Positions 48,490-57,750 of a DNA stretch of 64,000 bases are shown one piece after another (within the stretch, counting starts at the first letter, position 1; every line of letters starts with the position of its first letter). Origin of the DNA: Ruminococcus sp. (GTDB lineage: Bacteria > Bacillota > Clostridia > Oscillospirales > Acutalibacteraceae); assembly GCA_003521625.1 (NCBI GenBank), contig DPHV01000031.1, positions 74,985-138,984 on the forward strand, given 5' to 3'. Under the pieces are notes generated by a model. The model saw only the letters and a list, made by a program, of their open reading frames with translations, searched no databases and was not told where the DNA came from. The translations under genes were made by a program, and so were the position numbers.

Positions 48490-49746
48490 ATGGCTCCAAA
48501 CAAAAGAATGATGCTTAAGGCAGACGTAAACAGAATTTACGATGACGAATATTATTCGGAGCAGAAAATCAAGCAGGAAAAGTTTTTCATCCGTCCCTCC
48601 CGTCAGCGCAAAATGAAGAAAACAAAGTGGTTTGCAATCGGAATGGGAATAGATCTGCCATTCTGCATCATAATTCTTATTCTGCTTACAATCGGAACAA
48701 TTATGATGTTCTCGGCAAGCTATGCTTTTTCCTATTATACACAGGGCGATAGCTACTATTTTCTTATGAGACAGCTTATATTTATCGTAATCGGTCTTGC
48801 GGCTATGACTGTGATGTCGTTTTTTAACTATAATAAGCTTCACAAAATTGCCCCTGTTGTCCTCGGAATTTCTTATCTTGCACTGATGATAGTGCTTATA
48901 CTTCCGGGTGATAACGGAGTAAAGCGTTGGATTCCGCTCGGACTGTTTAATATTCAGCCTTCCGAGATTGCAAAATTTGCAATTATCCTGTTCTTTGCAC
49001 ACTGGGCGAGTAAATACTACAACAAAATGCAGTTTGCACGTTACAGCGTTCTGCCCGGAATCATAGTGTTCGGCACAACAGCTTTACTGTTGTTTCTTGA
49101 GCCCCACTATTCAGGCATTGTAATCCTCGCAATTCTGACGGTGCTTATGCTCTACATAGGCGGAATGAAAACAAAATATCTGTTCATAGGCTTTGTGCTT
49201 ATGGTCGGAGTTGTGCTTCTGCTTGCAGTAACAGGCGGTTTGTCCTACGCAATGAGCCGTATGGACGGCTGGGGACAGGCGCTTATCTATACCGATGAGG
49301 ATATGTGGCAGACAACGTGGCAGACAAGAAATTCACTGTACGCAATCGGCTCGGGCGGCTTGTGGGGACTCGGACTGGGACAGTCACGTCAGAAGTACCT
49401 CTATCTTCCCGAACCGCAGAACGACTTTATTTTTGCAATTGTTGTTGAAGAGCTCGGCTTTATCGGCGCAACAATGATTCTCCTTATTTTCGCACTTCTT
49501 GTATGGAGAGGAATAACGCTTTCGCTCCGTGCAAAGGATAAATTCGGAAAGCTCCTCGGCATAGGACTTACCTCGCAGATTGGTGTTCAGGTTGTGCTGA
49601 ATATTCTCGTAATCACCGACTGGCTTCCGAATACGGGTATCAGCCTGCCGTTTTTCAGCTACGGCGGCAGTTCGCTGATTATGTTACTTGCGCAGATGGG
49701 TATAGTTCTTTCAATTTCAAGAACTGCAAATATTGAAAGACAGTAA
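48490..49746 (+). CDS. ftsW: Peptidoglycan glycosyltransferase FtsW
   Basis: A 418-residue SEDS protein. After a charged cytosolic start of about 55 residues it has ten membrane segments, with the family residues KRWIPLGLFNIQPSEIAKFAIILF, the large outer loop containing WQTRNSLYAIGSGGLWGLGLGQSRQKYLYLPEPQNDFIFAIVVEELGF, and PNTGISLPFFSYGGSSL. It polymerises lipid II with the class B PBP encoded nearby. FtsW and SpoVE cannot be separated by eye. Placement between mraY and murG fits either. GGAGGG lies nine bases before the ATG. Confidence 0.94.
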   Translation: MAPNKRMMLKADVNRIYDDEYYSEQKIKQEKFFIRPSRQRKMKKTKWFAIGMGIDLPFCIIILILLTIGTIMMFSASYAFSYYTQGDSYYFLMRQLIFIVIGLAAMTVMSFFNYNKLHKIAPVVLGISYLALMIVLILPGDNGVKRWIPLGLFNIQPSEIAKFAIILFFAHWASKYYNKMQFARYSVLPGIIVFGTTALLLFLEPHYSGIVILAILTVLMLYIGGMKTKYLFIGFVLMVGVVLLLAVTGGLSYAMSRMDGWGQALIYTDEDMWQTTWQTRNSLYAIGSGGLWGLGLGQSRQKYLYLPEPQNDFIFAIVVEELGFIGATMILLIFALLVWRGITLSLRAKDKFGKLLGIGLTSQIGVQVVLNILVITDWLPNTGISLPFFSYGGSSLIMLLAQMGIVLSISRTANIERQ

Positions 49747-49765
49747 TATATACGGAGGAATGTAT

Positions 49766-50884
49766 ATGAAAGTTTTGCTTGCAGGCGGCGGTACGGCAGG
49801 ACACATCAATCCTGCCCTTGCAATCGCAGGTTACATCAAAAAGAAACGTCCCGAAACAGAATTTCTGTTCATCGGCAACCGTGACGGAATGGAGCAAAGG
49901 CTTGTTCCGCAAGCGGGATTTGACATTAAGTCGATAACAATCAGCGGCTTTAAGAGGAGTTTTTCACCGAAAAATATGGTTGAAAACGTTAAGACCGTCA
50001 CAAGAACATTTACGTCATCTCACGAGGCAAAGAAAATCATCTCGGAGTTCAAGCCCGATATTTGCATAGGAACGGGCGGTTATGTTTCAGGTCCCGTCAT
50101 AAGAACGGCGGCAAAAATGGGTATTCCCTGCATAATCCACGAGCAGAACGCATACCCCGGAGTTACAAATAAAATGCTTGCAAAGAGCGTCAACAAGGTA
50201 ATGCTTGCAGTACCCGACGCTAAAAAATATTTTGAAAAGTCTGACTTTGTTGTTACGGGAAATCCCGTAAGAGGCGATATTCTGACAGCAGACAAAGAGG
50301 AGTCAAGAGCCGAGCTGAAGCTTGACGAACGTCCGATGATTCTTTCGTTCGGCGGAAGCCTTGGCGCAAGAAAAATCAACGAAGCCGTAGCCGATATTGT
50401 CGCACGAAGCGGCAAGGACGGAAGGTATCAGCATATTCACGCCTACGGAAAATACGGCGACTGGTTCCCCGACCTTGTAAAAGAAAAGGGAACGGATATT
50501 TCGCAGTGCAACAACCTCGACATCAGACCGTACATTGACAATATGCCCACGTGTATGGCGGCGGCTGACCTTGTAATCTGCCGTGCAGGCGCAATTACCC
50601 TCAGCGAAATTCAGGCTATGGGCAAACCGGCAATACTGATTCCCTCACCTAACGTTGCGGAAAATCATCAGTACCACAACGCAATGGCACTTGTAAACGC
50701 AGGAGCTGCAGAGATAATCGAGGAATCGGAGCTTTCGGGCGAAACGCTTATGAAAACAGTCGATAAGATGCTGTTAAATCCCGAACAGCTGAAAACAATC
50801 AGCGAAAATTCACGCAAAATGGCAATTACCGATGCAAACGAGAGAATTTACTCGATTGTCAAAAAAACACTGGGACTTGTTTAA
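49766..50884 (+). CDS. murG: UDP-GlcNAc transferase MurG
   Basis: A 372-residue GT28 glycosyltransferase that adds GlcNAc to lipid I, giving lipid II on the inner membrane face. It shows LAGGGTAGHINPALAIA at the N terminus, IGTGGYVSGPV, IHEQNAYPGVTNK, SFGGSLGARKINEAV and ICRAGAITLSEI. The start is the ATG at 49766, with CGGAGGA six bases upstream. The in-frame ATG at 49733 lies inside the ftsW end. It is coupled closely to ftsW. Confidence 0.97.
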   Translation: MKVLLAGGGTAGHINPALAIAGYIKKKRPETEFLFIGNRDGMEQRLVPQAGFDIKSITISGFKRSFSPKNMVENVKTVTRTFTSSHEAKKIISEFKPDICIGTGGYVSGPVIRTAAKMGIPCIIHEQNAYPGVTNKMLAKSVNKVMLAVPDAKKYFEKSDFVVTGNPVRGDILTADKEESRAELKLDERPMILSFGGSLGARKINEAVADIVARSGKDGRYQHIHAYGKYGDWFPDLVKEKGTDISQCNNLDIRPYIDNMPTCMAAADLVICRAGAITLSEIQAMGKPAILIPSPNVAENHQYHNAMALVNAGAAEIIEESELSGETLMKTVDKMLLNPEQLKTISENSRKMAITDANERIYSIVKKTLGLV

Positions 50885-50953
50885 TTTACCGTAGTAACAT
50901 CAGCATAACTTTCTCATAGAATATAAAGGTATTCTTTTTGAGAGGGTGTTACT

Positions 50954-52207
50954 GTGTCAAAACTGCTTGTAACAGGAAGAAAAAAGCTTGGCGGAGAGAC
51001 ATACGTTCAAGGAGCCAAAAACAGTGCGCTGCCTGTTCTTGCGGCAACGATACTGACAAAGGGCGAGAATGTAATCTACAATTGCCCCCGGCTTTCCGAT
51101 ATTGAAGCGTCTGCAAGAATACTGCGCTATCTCGGCTGCAAGGTCGGCCGAAGCGGAAGTGCAGTGCTTGTAAATTGCGATACAATTGATAAATACGATA
51201 TTCCCGACGAGCTTATGCGCAAAACGAGAAGCTCAATTATCTTCCTCGGCGCAATCCTTGCACGAACAGGCAGGGCAAAAATGAGCTTCCCCGGAGGCTG
51301 TGAAATAGGTCTGCGGCCTATTGATATGCACCTAAAAGCACTACGTGAAATGGGTGCGGATATCCGTGAAATTCACGGCTGTCTTGACTGCACAGCGCCA
51401 AAGGGACTTAAGGGGACGAAAATTTCACTCTCGTTTCCGAGTGTAGGCGCAACCGAGGACATAATGATAGCCGCCTGTCTGGCAGACGGCACAACAACAA
51501 TTACAAATGCCGCAAGAGAGCCCGAAATCTGCGACCTTGCAGATTTCCTTAACAAATGCGGCGCAAAAATTTACGGAGCAGGCGAGGGCATCGTCGTAAT
51601 CGAGGGAGTCAAGTCGCTCATATCGACAAGCCACTCTATAATTCCCGACAGAATAGTCTGTGCAACGCTGATGGCGTGCGCCGCTGTTACAGGGTCGAAA
51701 ATAACACTTGACGGCGTTATTTGCAGTCACCTTGCCTCAATCATTCCCGTTTTTGAGGATGCTGGCTGTAAAATCAGATGTTGTAACGGCACTCTTGAAT
51801 TTACTGCTCCCGAAAAATTAAAAGCGATGAAAACCGTTCGCACAATGCCTTATCCCGGCTTCCCGACAGACGCACAGGCTCCCTTGCTTGCAGTGTCCTG
51901 CATAGCCGACGGAACGACGGTTTTTGTAGAAAACATATTTGAAAATCGATACAGACATACGGGCGAGCTTATCCGAATGGGCGCAAACATAAAAACCGTC
52001 GGAAAGGTTGCCGTAGTCGAGGGTGTAAAATCGCTGTACGGTGCGCCTGTTGAGGCTACCGACTTGCGTGGTGCGGCAGCACTTGTTGTCGCAGGACTAT
52101 GTGCCGAGTCGCAGACCGAAATCAGCGGTGTAAGATACCTTGAGCGTGGATACGAAAACTTTGAGCTTACGCTGTCTGCCCTCGGCGCTGACATAAAGAA
52201 AATATAG
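50954..52207 (+). CDS. murA: UDP-N-acetylglucosamine 1-carboxyvinyltransferase
   Basis: A 417-residue MurA that starts the peptidoglycan pathway by transferring enolpyruvate to UDP-GlcNAc. QGAKNSALPVLAATIL lies near the N terminus. The catalytic cysteine, target of fosfomycin in the family, is Cys116 in PGGCEIGLRPIDMHL. YPGFPTDAQ and LRGAAALVVAGLCA are also present. The GTG start at 50954 follows a GAGGGTG site. Its stop codon TAG is the first triplet of a dispersed repeat (52205 onward). MurA sits between murG and ftsQ, where some Clostridia have murB. Confidence 0.96.
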   Translation: MSKLLVTGRKKLGGETYVQGAKNSALPVLAATILTKGENVIYNCPRLSDIEASARILRYLGCKVGRSGSAVLVNCDTIDKYDIPDELMRKTRSSIIFLGAILARTGRAKMSFPGGCEIGLRPIDMHLKALREMGADIREIHGCLDCTAPKGLKGTKISLSFPSVGATEDIMIAACLADGTTTITNAAREPEICDLADFLNKCGAKIYGAGEGIVVIEGVKSLISTSHSIIPDRIVCATLMACAAVTGSKITLDGVICSHLASIIPVFEDAGCKIRCCNGTLEFTAPEKLKAMKTVRTMPYPGFPTDAQAPLLAVSCIADGTTVFVENIFENRYRHTGELIRMGANIKTVGKVAVVEGVKSLYGAPVEATDLRGAAALVVAGLCAESQTEISGVRYLERGYENFELTLSALGADIKKI

Positions 52208-52295
52208 CCGAGTGCCTCGGCTCGCAAATCGAGTGGAAAAATCGGGATGTTTTGTAAAAACAGGAGCCCGAATTTTAAGTTGATATATAGGTAAC
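52205..52295. repeat. Dispersed repeat abutting the murA stop codon
   Basis: It begins TAGCCGAGTGCCTCGGC, which includes the murA stop, and runs about 90 bases to GATATATAGGTAA. An inverted copy, similar over its whole length, lies at 55282-55369 and contributes the corC stop. A partial copy lies at 28138-28188. GCCGAG/CTCGGC forms a small stem at the end next to the gene. Confidence 0.8.
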
Positions 52296-52300
52296 GTTTC

Positions 52301-52381
52301 GGGCGACCACATAGGGTCGCCCCTACGGTATAAAAACAAACACAGATATTACAATGTAGGGGCAGCCCTGTGTGTCTGCCC
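52301..52381. repeat. Two short hairpins before ftsQ
   Basis: GGGCGACC (52301-52308) pairs with GGTCGCCC (52315-52322), followed by CTACGG. GGGCAG and CTGCCC pair across 52360-52380, preceded by GTAG. They belong to the GTAGGGAC-type palindromic repeats. Confidence 0.6.
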
Positions 52382-52418
52382 GATGAAACCAAAATTCAGA
52401 AAAGGAGGAAGTTTGCCG

Positions 52419-53861
52419 ATGAGTGAGAGAAAAACGCTTTCGTCAAAGGACAGAAAGCAGTTAGCAAAGCAGAGAAAATCAGCTGCAAAGCAGGCTCAAA
52501 AATTTCACAGGGAACAGGAAAAAAAGGCAAAAAAATCCTCTGCAACAGCTAAAAAATCCACAACAAAAAAGCGTTCCTCAAGCAAGATTGAGGAGGCTGT
52601 CAATTCAGGAAAAACTGTTAAATTTGAAAATATCAGCCGTGAAGAAAAGTATATGCGTGAGAGCGAGGAGAGAATAAGAAACCTCGAACCGCAGGATTTT
52701 GACGACGGCTATTACATAGACGAATACGGCGCAAGGCAAAAGCAGGAGCGCCGTGCAAAGGAAATTCATCAGCAGGAAAATGAAGTAATCCACAGGCGCA
52801 AAAAACCGATTACACAAAAGCAGTTGAAAATCAGACGTGTTTTAATTTACAGCTCAATTTTTGCCGCTGTGCTTGTAATCGGCATAGTGCTCAGTCTTAC
52901 TGTGTTGTTCAAAACCGAAAAAATCGAAGTTGAGGGCGACAAGTATTATTACGAAGACCAGATAATAGCTTTCAGCGGAGTAGAGTTACAGCAGAATATT
53001 ATAGTCGGAGCGTTCAGCAGTACACCCGAAAATATTTCCGCAAATCTTCCGTATGTTGAAAAGGCAGAAATCAGCTTCTCAATTCCCGATACAATCACAA
53101 TTAAAATCACCGACGCCGTACCGTCATACGTAATTAAAAACGGCGATAAATATCTTCTTATAAGCTCTAAGGGACGTATTCTTGACAGCATTGACAGCAA
53201 CGAGGACAAGCTGCCCGAGCTTAAATGCGACAAGCTCAAGAGCACGAAAGCAGGTGACTATGTTTCTTTCAACGATGAAAACGTGCCTGATATTCTTGAG
53301 GATGTTTCCGAAAGCCTTAATGCAAACGATGTAAAGAATATTACGGCTTTTGACGTTACCGATACAGCCAACATTACGCTTGAATACGACAAGCGAATTA
53401 CAATTAATATCGGTCTGCCCGAGGACATTGACTATAAAATCAGAACGGCAATGATGATTATCAACGAAAAGCTTGACCCGAATAATACCGGCACAATTGC
53501 AGGAAAGCTTGACGTTTCTTCCTGCAACACCACAAAGGTTTCACGCTACAAGCCTGCCGAAACGGCACCCCCGACAACAGTACCGGCTACCACAGCACCT
53601 GCCGATTATTCGGACGGCAATCAGTATTATGACGACAGCTACACCTGGAGTGATAATACATACTCCGACGGTTCATATTATGACGGCGGATATGCTGACA
53701 ACGGCACAAACAATTACGGCGAGCCGTATGACAGCAATACTTATTCAGATGATGGCACATCTGACTATTCTGCACAGAATGATTACAACGCTTATGGTGA
53801 TGCAGGAGATAATTCTTATCAGGATAATTATTACGACAACGGAGCATATTATGCCGAATAG
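52419..53861 (+). CDS. ftsQ: FtsQ/DivIB-type cell division protein with Tyr/Asp-rich tail
   Basis: A 480-residue division protein. The first 140 residues are cytosolic and highly charged (Lys/Glu/Ser rich). One membrane segment (about 143-165, VLIYSSIFAAVLVIGIVLSL) is followed by a POTRA domain starting FKTEKIEVEGDKYYYEDQI and a beta domain ending near residue 380. The last 100 residues or so are low complexity: first Pro/Thr, then Tyr, Asp, Asn, Gly and Ser almost exclusively. I start at the ATG at 52419, with AAAGGAGG ten bases upstream; the earlier ATG at 52383 lies within a repeat. FtsQ/DivIB stabilises the FtsL-DivIC complex. The tail is not part of the known family core. Confidence 0.88.
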   Translation: MSERKTLSSKDRKQLAKQRKSAAKQAQKFHREQEKKAKKSSATAKKSTTKKRSSSKIEEAVNSGKTVKFENISREEKYMRESEERIRNLEPQDFDDGYYIDEYGARQKQERRAKEIHQQENEVIHRRKKPITQKQLKIRRVLIYSSIFAAVLVIGIVLSLTVLFKTEKIEVEGDKYYYEDQIIAFSGVELQQNIIVGAFSSTPENISANLPYVEKAEISFSIPDTITIKITDAVPSYVIKNGDKYLLISSKGRILDSIDSNEDKLPELKCDKLKSTKAGDYVSFNDENVPDILEDVSESLNANDVKNITAFDVTDTANITLEYDKRITINIGLPEDIDYKIRTAMMIINEKLDPNNTGTIAGKLDVSSCNTTKVSRYKPAETAPPTTVPATTAPADYSDGNQYYDDSYTWSDNTYSDGSYYDGGYADNGTNNYGEPYDSNTYSDDGTSDYSAQNDYNAYGDAGDNSYQDNYYDNGAYYAE

Positions 53862-53905
53862 CTGAAAAAATTTCATTATTATTGCAGAAAATCATATTAA
53901 AAGCA

Positions 53906-53934
53906 TTGATATTTTTGCAAAAGTATGATAAAAT
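53906..53934 (+). promoter_or_regulatory. Promoter of ftsZ
   Basis: TTGATA (53906-53911) and TAAAAT (53929-53934) have a 17-base spacer, about 80 bases before the ftsZ start. A second TATAAT-like box lies at 53939. Confidence 0.65.
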
Positions 53935-54015
53935 ATAGATTATAATTGTGTACTCTAAAATATTATGGATTTTTATCGCTATACAGACTTAAAAGATTTT
54001 AAGGAGGACGTAAAA

Positions 54016-55116
54016 ATGGCTTTTGAACTGGAATTGGAAAATGAGTATATGCCTAAAATTAAGGTTATAGGTGTCGGCGGCGGCGGCGGAAATGCCGTAA
54101 ACCGAATGGTAGCAATGGAAGTTAAGAATGTTGAATTTATTGCAATTAACACAGATGAGCACGTTTTAAGACTTTCAAAAGCTTCACAGAAAGTACAGAT
54201 TGGTGAAAAGCTTACAAGAGGTAAGGGCGCAGGCTCAATGCCCGCAATCGGTCAGAGTGCCGCAGAGGAAAGCAAGGACGAAATTGCGGCTCTTCTTAAG
54301 GATACCGATATGGTATTCGTTACCGCAGGTATGGGCGGCGGAACAGGTACAGGTGCCGCTCCCGTTGTTGCAAAAATCGCAAAGGATATGGGAATCCTCA
54401 CAGTAGGCGTAGTTACAAAGCCGTTTGCTTTCGAGGGCAAGAGAAGAATGACTCAGGCTGAACAGGGTATTGCAGAGCTTTCTGCCTGCGTTGATTCACT
54501 CATCATCGTTCCCAACGAAAGACTTAAATATGTTTCAGATACAAGCATCACACTCCAGAATGCATTTGAAATTGCAGACGACGTTTTAAGACAGGGTGTT
54601 CAGAGTATTTCCGACCTCATTCTTCTTCCCGGTCTTGTAAACCTCGACTTTGCAGACGTTACTTCCGTAATGAAGGACGCAGGCTACGCTCATATGGGTA
54701 TGGGAAGTGCAACAGGTAAGGACAAGGCTACAGTTGCGGCTGACAAGGCTGTTTCAAGCCCGCTTCTTGAAACCTCAATCGACGGTGCAAAGGGCGTTAT
54801 CATAAACATCACTGCTTCTGCCGATGTAAGTCTTGACGACATCGACGCTGCTTCAACAATGATTAAGGATAAGGTTTCAGAGGACGCTAACATCATCTGG
54901 GGTGCTGTAATCGATGACAGAATGCAGGACGAGATGAGCGTAACTGTTATCGCAACAGGCTTTAACGGCGACGGTCAGATGGCAAAGAAAAAGCTTGAAA
55001 ACGAGTCCGTAATCATTGAAAAAGATGACGATAAGTCTGCTTCAAATTCTACAAAAGATAGGACAGACGACGAGGACGATACATTCTACGACATTATGTC
55101 AATTTTTAACAAGTAA
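54016..55116 (+). CDS. ftsZ: Cell division protein FtsZ
   Basis: A 366-residue tubulin homologue that forms the Z ring. GTP-binding motifs are [14 protein letters not shown] near the N terminus, NTDEHVLR, and the tubulin signature [15 protein letters not shown] (about 98-112). [12 protein letters not shown] and [11 protein letters not shown] belong to the conserved core. A short acidic linker leads to a C-terminal end ([13 protein letters not shown]) that differs from the usual conserved FtsA-binding peptide. The start is the ATG at 54016 after AAGGAGG; the upstream frame lacks a site. No ftsA precedes it, as in many Clostridia. Confidence 0.97.
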   Translation: MAFELELENEYMPKIKVIGVGGGGGNAVNRMVAMEVKNVEFIAINTDEHVLRLSKASQKVQIGEKLTRGKGAGSMPAIGQSAAEESKDEIAALLKDTDMVFVTAGMGGGTGTGAAPVVAKIAKDMGILTVGVVTKPFAFEGKRRMTQAEQGIAELSACVDSLIIVPNERLKYVSDTSITLQNAFEIADDVLRQGVQSISDLILLPGLVNLDFADVTSVMKDAGYAHMGMGSATGKDKATVAADKAVSSPLLETSIDGAKGVIINITASADVSLDDIDAASTMIKDKVSEDANIIWGAVIDDRMQDEMSVTVIATGFNGDGQMAKKKLENESVIIEKDDDKSASNSTKDRTDDEDDTFYDIMSIFNK

Positions 55117-55150
55117 TAATCAGTCATTTTACTTATAGTTTTCATAAAGA

Positions 55151-55181
55151 ACAGCGACGGTTTGATGCCGTCGCTGTTTTT
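55151..55181 (+). terminator. Rho-independent terminator after ftsZ
   Basis: A perfect 10-bp stem (ACAGCGACGG with its inverse) around a seven-base loop is followed by TTTT. Confidence 0.9.
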
Positions 55182-55247
55182 ATGTGACTATATTGTTTTT
55201 TATAAGCTAAACGATAATTTAGCGTTGGAGTAATAGCTAATGCTGAC

Positions 55248-55275
55248 GTAGGGGACGGCATCCCTGGCGTCCCTA
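55248..55275. repeat. Short palindromic repeat (GTAGGGGACG)
   Basis: TAGGGGACG is inverted as CGTCCCTA across 55249-55275. It lies directly beside the repeat at 55282-55369, the same pairing of families as at 52205-52322. Confidence 0.55.
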
Positions 55276-55281
55276 AACATT

Positions 55282-55369
55282 ACCTATATATCAACTTAAA
55301 ATTCGGGCTACAATTTTCTCCAAACAAACCGACTTTTCCGCTCGATTTGCCCGCCGAGGCACTCGGCTA
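55282..55369. repeat. Dispersed repeat forming the corC stop codon
   Basis: Read on the minus strand it begins TAGCCGAGTGCCTCGGC, whose TAG is the stop codon of the corC-type gene. It continues like the murA copy to the shared GCCCGAATTTTAAGTTGA and GATATATAGGTAA sequence. Confidence 0.8.
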
Positions 55370-56662
55370 ATTTATCGTTTCTTCTGCTTTTTCTTCCGTT
55401 TGTTCTTCACTTTCCGTATCAAGCTTTTTAACTACAACTCTTATAATTCGCTGGTCCTTTACCTCCATAACGGTGAATCTGAAGCCGTCAGCCTCAATGC
55501 TCTGGCGTTTGTGGGGGATAGTGCCTGCGTGTTCAAGAATGAATCCGCCGACCGTTACGCTGTCGCTTTCAATTGCGTCCTCGTCCATATCAAAAAGCGC
55601 TAGTAAATCGTCAATCTCAATGTCGCCGTTTACAAGGAATTCATCCTTGCCGATTTTGTAGTAGTTATGCTCAATTTCCTCGTCCTCATCCCAGATTTCT
55701 CCTACGATTTCCTCAAGCAAGTCCTCCATTGTGACAATACCGAGCGTTCCGCCGTATTCGTCAGTGACGATTGCAAGGTGAATTTTCGTGCGCTTAAATG
55801 CATTCAAAATCTTCGAGAGCTGTTGAGTTCTGAAAACAAAGTAAGGAGTCTGCATTATGTCACGCAAATCGGGAGCTTTGCCGTCTGCAAGCGATTCAAG
55901 ATAATCTCTTGTGTGCAGAATTCCTACAATATGGTCAACAGTTTCCTCGTAAACGGGAATGCGTGAATACCTGTTCTCGATGATTATATCCTTAATTTTT
56001 TCCTGACTGTCGCTGATGTTAATGAAGGTGACGTCAACTCTCGGCGTGAGGATTTCCTCGGCTGTCTTTTCGTCAAAGTCAAGTGCAGAGCGCACCATTT
56101 CGCTCTCGCTTTCCTCAAGCACGCCCTCTTCTTCAATGCTTTCAACGATGTATTTCAGCTCATTTTCCGTAACCGACGGACTGTCCTCGCTTCCGCCTGC
56201 AATTTTAAGTGCAAGTGATTTCAGTTTTAGAAACACAAACACAAACGGCTTTAGTATGAACATAAGCACACGCAGCAAGCCTGCTGTCTTGAGTGTAAAA
56301 GCGTCGCAGTGTTCCTTTGCAAGGCACTTCGGAATAACCTCGCCGAATGTCAGAACTAAAAGAGTAGTTGCGCCAGTTGCAATTGCCGAGCCCATATCTC
56401 CGAAAAGATTAAGGCAAAGCACTGTTGCAATTGACGAACAGCTCAAGTTTACTATGTTGTTGCAGATAAGGATTGTTGTAAGGGCATTGTCAAAATTTTC
56501 GATAACATAAAGCGCATTTTTTGCCTTTTTGTTGCCGTTATCAACGCTGTGCTGGATTCGGATTTTGTTTACAAACGAAAACGCCGTTTCGGTAGCAGAA
56601 AAAAACGCCGATAAAAGCACGAGTATCGCAATGACAATACCCATAATTATGTCAGATGTCAA
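55367..56662 (-). CDS. CNNM/CorC (HlyC) family transporter-associated protein
   Basis: A 431-residue membrane protein. The N-terminal CNNM (DUF21) domain of about 190 residues has three or four hydrophobic segments. A CBS pair (about 200-330, with LTPRVDVTFINI and GTLGIVTMEDLLEEIVGEI) follows, and a C-terminal CorC_HlyC domain (about 345-420). Such proteins are linked to magnesium or cobalt efflux, despite the older haemolysin name. The start is TTG at 56662, with CGGAG ten bases upstream. It is convergent with ftsZ and ends in a stop codon provided by a dispersed repeat. The C-terminal tail is Glu-rich. Confidence 0.92.
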   Translation of the reverse strand: MTSDIIMGIVIAILVLLSAFFSATETAFSFVNKIRIQHSVDNGNKKAKNALYVIENFDNALTTILICNNIVNLSCSSIATVLCLNLFGDMGSAIATGATTLLVLTFGEVIPKCLAKEHCDAFTLKTAGLLRVLMFILKPFVFVFLKLKSLALKIAGGSEDSPSVTENELKYIVESIEEEGVLEESESEMVRSALDFDEKTAEEILTPRVDVTFINISDSQEKIKDIIIENRYSRIPVYEETVDHIVGILHTRDYLESLADGKAPDLRDIMQTPYFVFRTQQLSKILNAFKRTKIHLAIVTDEYGGTLGIVTMEDLLEEIVGEIWDEDEEIEHNYYKIGKDEFLVNGDIEIDDLLALFDMDEDAIESDSVTVGGFILEHAGTIPHKRQSIEADGFRFTVMEVKDQRIIRVVVKKLDTESEEQTEEKAEETIN

Positions 56663-56754
56663 TTAAATATCACTCCGATTATTATATTTATATCTTATAG
56701 TACTATAATTCTTTTAAATAATTATTGTTTTTAAGAAATATAAGAATAAAAACA

Positions 56755-56783
56755 TTGAAAAATATTGCTTAAAATGTTATAAT
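56755..56783 (+). promoter_or_regulatory. Promoter of the tepA-uppP-ftsK run
   Basis: TTGAAA (56755-56760) and TATAAT (56778-56783) have a 17-base spacer, about 90 bases before the tepA start. Confidence 0.7.
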
Positions 56784-56871
56784 ATTTTCTATATCGCTTT
56801 TGCATATATATTTATAAAATGTGAATTACCGCAAGCTTTCGGGAAACAATATTTCTCGGAGGTGCATAGTT

Positions 56872-57690
56872 ATGTCACAAAAATCAAAATCTTCAAAGTC
56901 GGATAAGAAAAACAGGGATAACTTTGTAAAAAATCCGAATTCCGACGATAACCCGCAAAAGCTTGAAAACGACAGTCCCATAAGCGAGGAGCACACCGAC
57001 CAGATTGGCGAAACAGGCTCGGTGCTTACCTCTCACAAGGACAGCATAATACATTGTCTAACGATTATCGGTCAGATTGAAGGCCACTATATTCTTCCCC
57101 AGCAGAACAAAACCACCAAGTACGAGCACGTTATCCCTCTGCTTGTTTCCATTGAGGAGGACGAGAGGATTGACGGACTTTTAATTCTGCTCAACACAGT
57201 CGGAGGAGATGTTGAGGCTGGTCTTGCAATTGCCGAGGTGATTTCGGGAATGAAAAAGCCGACTGTTTCAATTGTGCTCGGAGGCGGTCACTCAATCGGA
57301 ATTCCTCTTGCTGTAGCGGCTAAAAAGAGCTTTATCGCAAAAAGCGCCTCAATGACCGTTCACCCTGTCCGCACAACAGGGCTTACTCTCGGAGTGCCGC
57401 AGACGTTTGAGTATTTTCAGCGTATGCAGGACAGAATCACAACCTTTGTCGCCGAAAATTCCGATATTACCAAGGAAAGATATGACGAGCTTGTGCTCAA
57501 TACAGGCGAGCTTGTTATGGACATCGGCACAATTTTAGAGGGTGAAGAGGCTGTTGAAGAGGGATTGATTGACAGCGTTGGCACGGTTTCCGACGCAATT
57601 GACGCTCTTTACGATATGATAAAGGAGTCAAAAGAGCCGAAAGAGCCAAAGAAAAAATCAAGGTCAAAAAGCAGTAAAGCTAAGCAATAA
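56872..57690 (+). CDS. tepA: ClpP-class translocation-enhancing peptidase TepA
   Basis: A 272-residue ClpP/crotonase-fold protein of the TepA (YmfB) family. After a hydrophilic start of about 50 residues the core shows [20 protein letters not shown], the serine in [15 protein letters not shown] and the histidine region [13 protein letters not shown]. The C terminus is a basic tail with [13 protein letters not shown]. TepA is reported to aid protein export and forespore processes in B. subtilis, where it also precedes spoIIIE/ftsK. The start is the ATG at 56872 after GGAGGTG. Confidence 0.92.
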   Translation: MSQKSKSSKSDKKNRDNFVKNPNSDDNPQKLENDSPISEEHTDQIGETGSVLTSHKDSIIHCLTIIGQIEGHYILPQQNKTTKYEHVIPLLVSIEEDERIDGLLILLNTVGGDVEAGLAIAEVISGMKKPTVSIVLGGGHSIGIPLAVAAKKSFIAKSASMTVHPVRTTGLTLGVPQTFEYFQRMQDRITTFVAENSDITKERYDELVLNTGELVMDIGTILEGEEAVEEGLIDSVGTVSDAIDALYDMIKESKEPKEPKKKSRSKSSKAKQ

Positions 57691-57750
57691 ATTCGGGTGC
57701 ATTGCCCGAATACATATATATTTAACTTTAATTAAAAAGGAGTACATACT

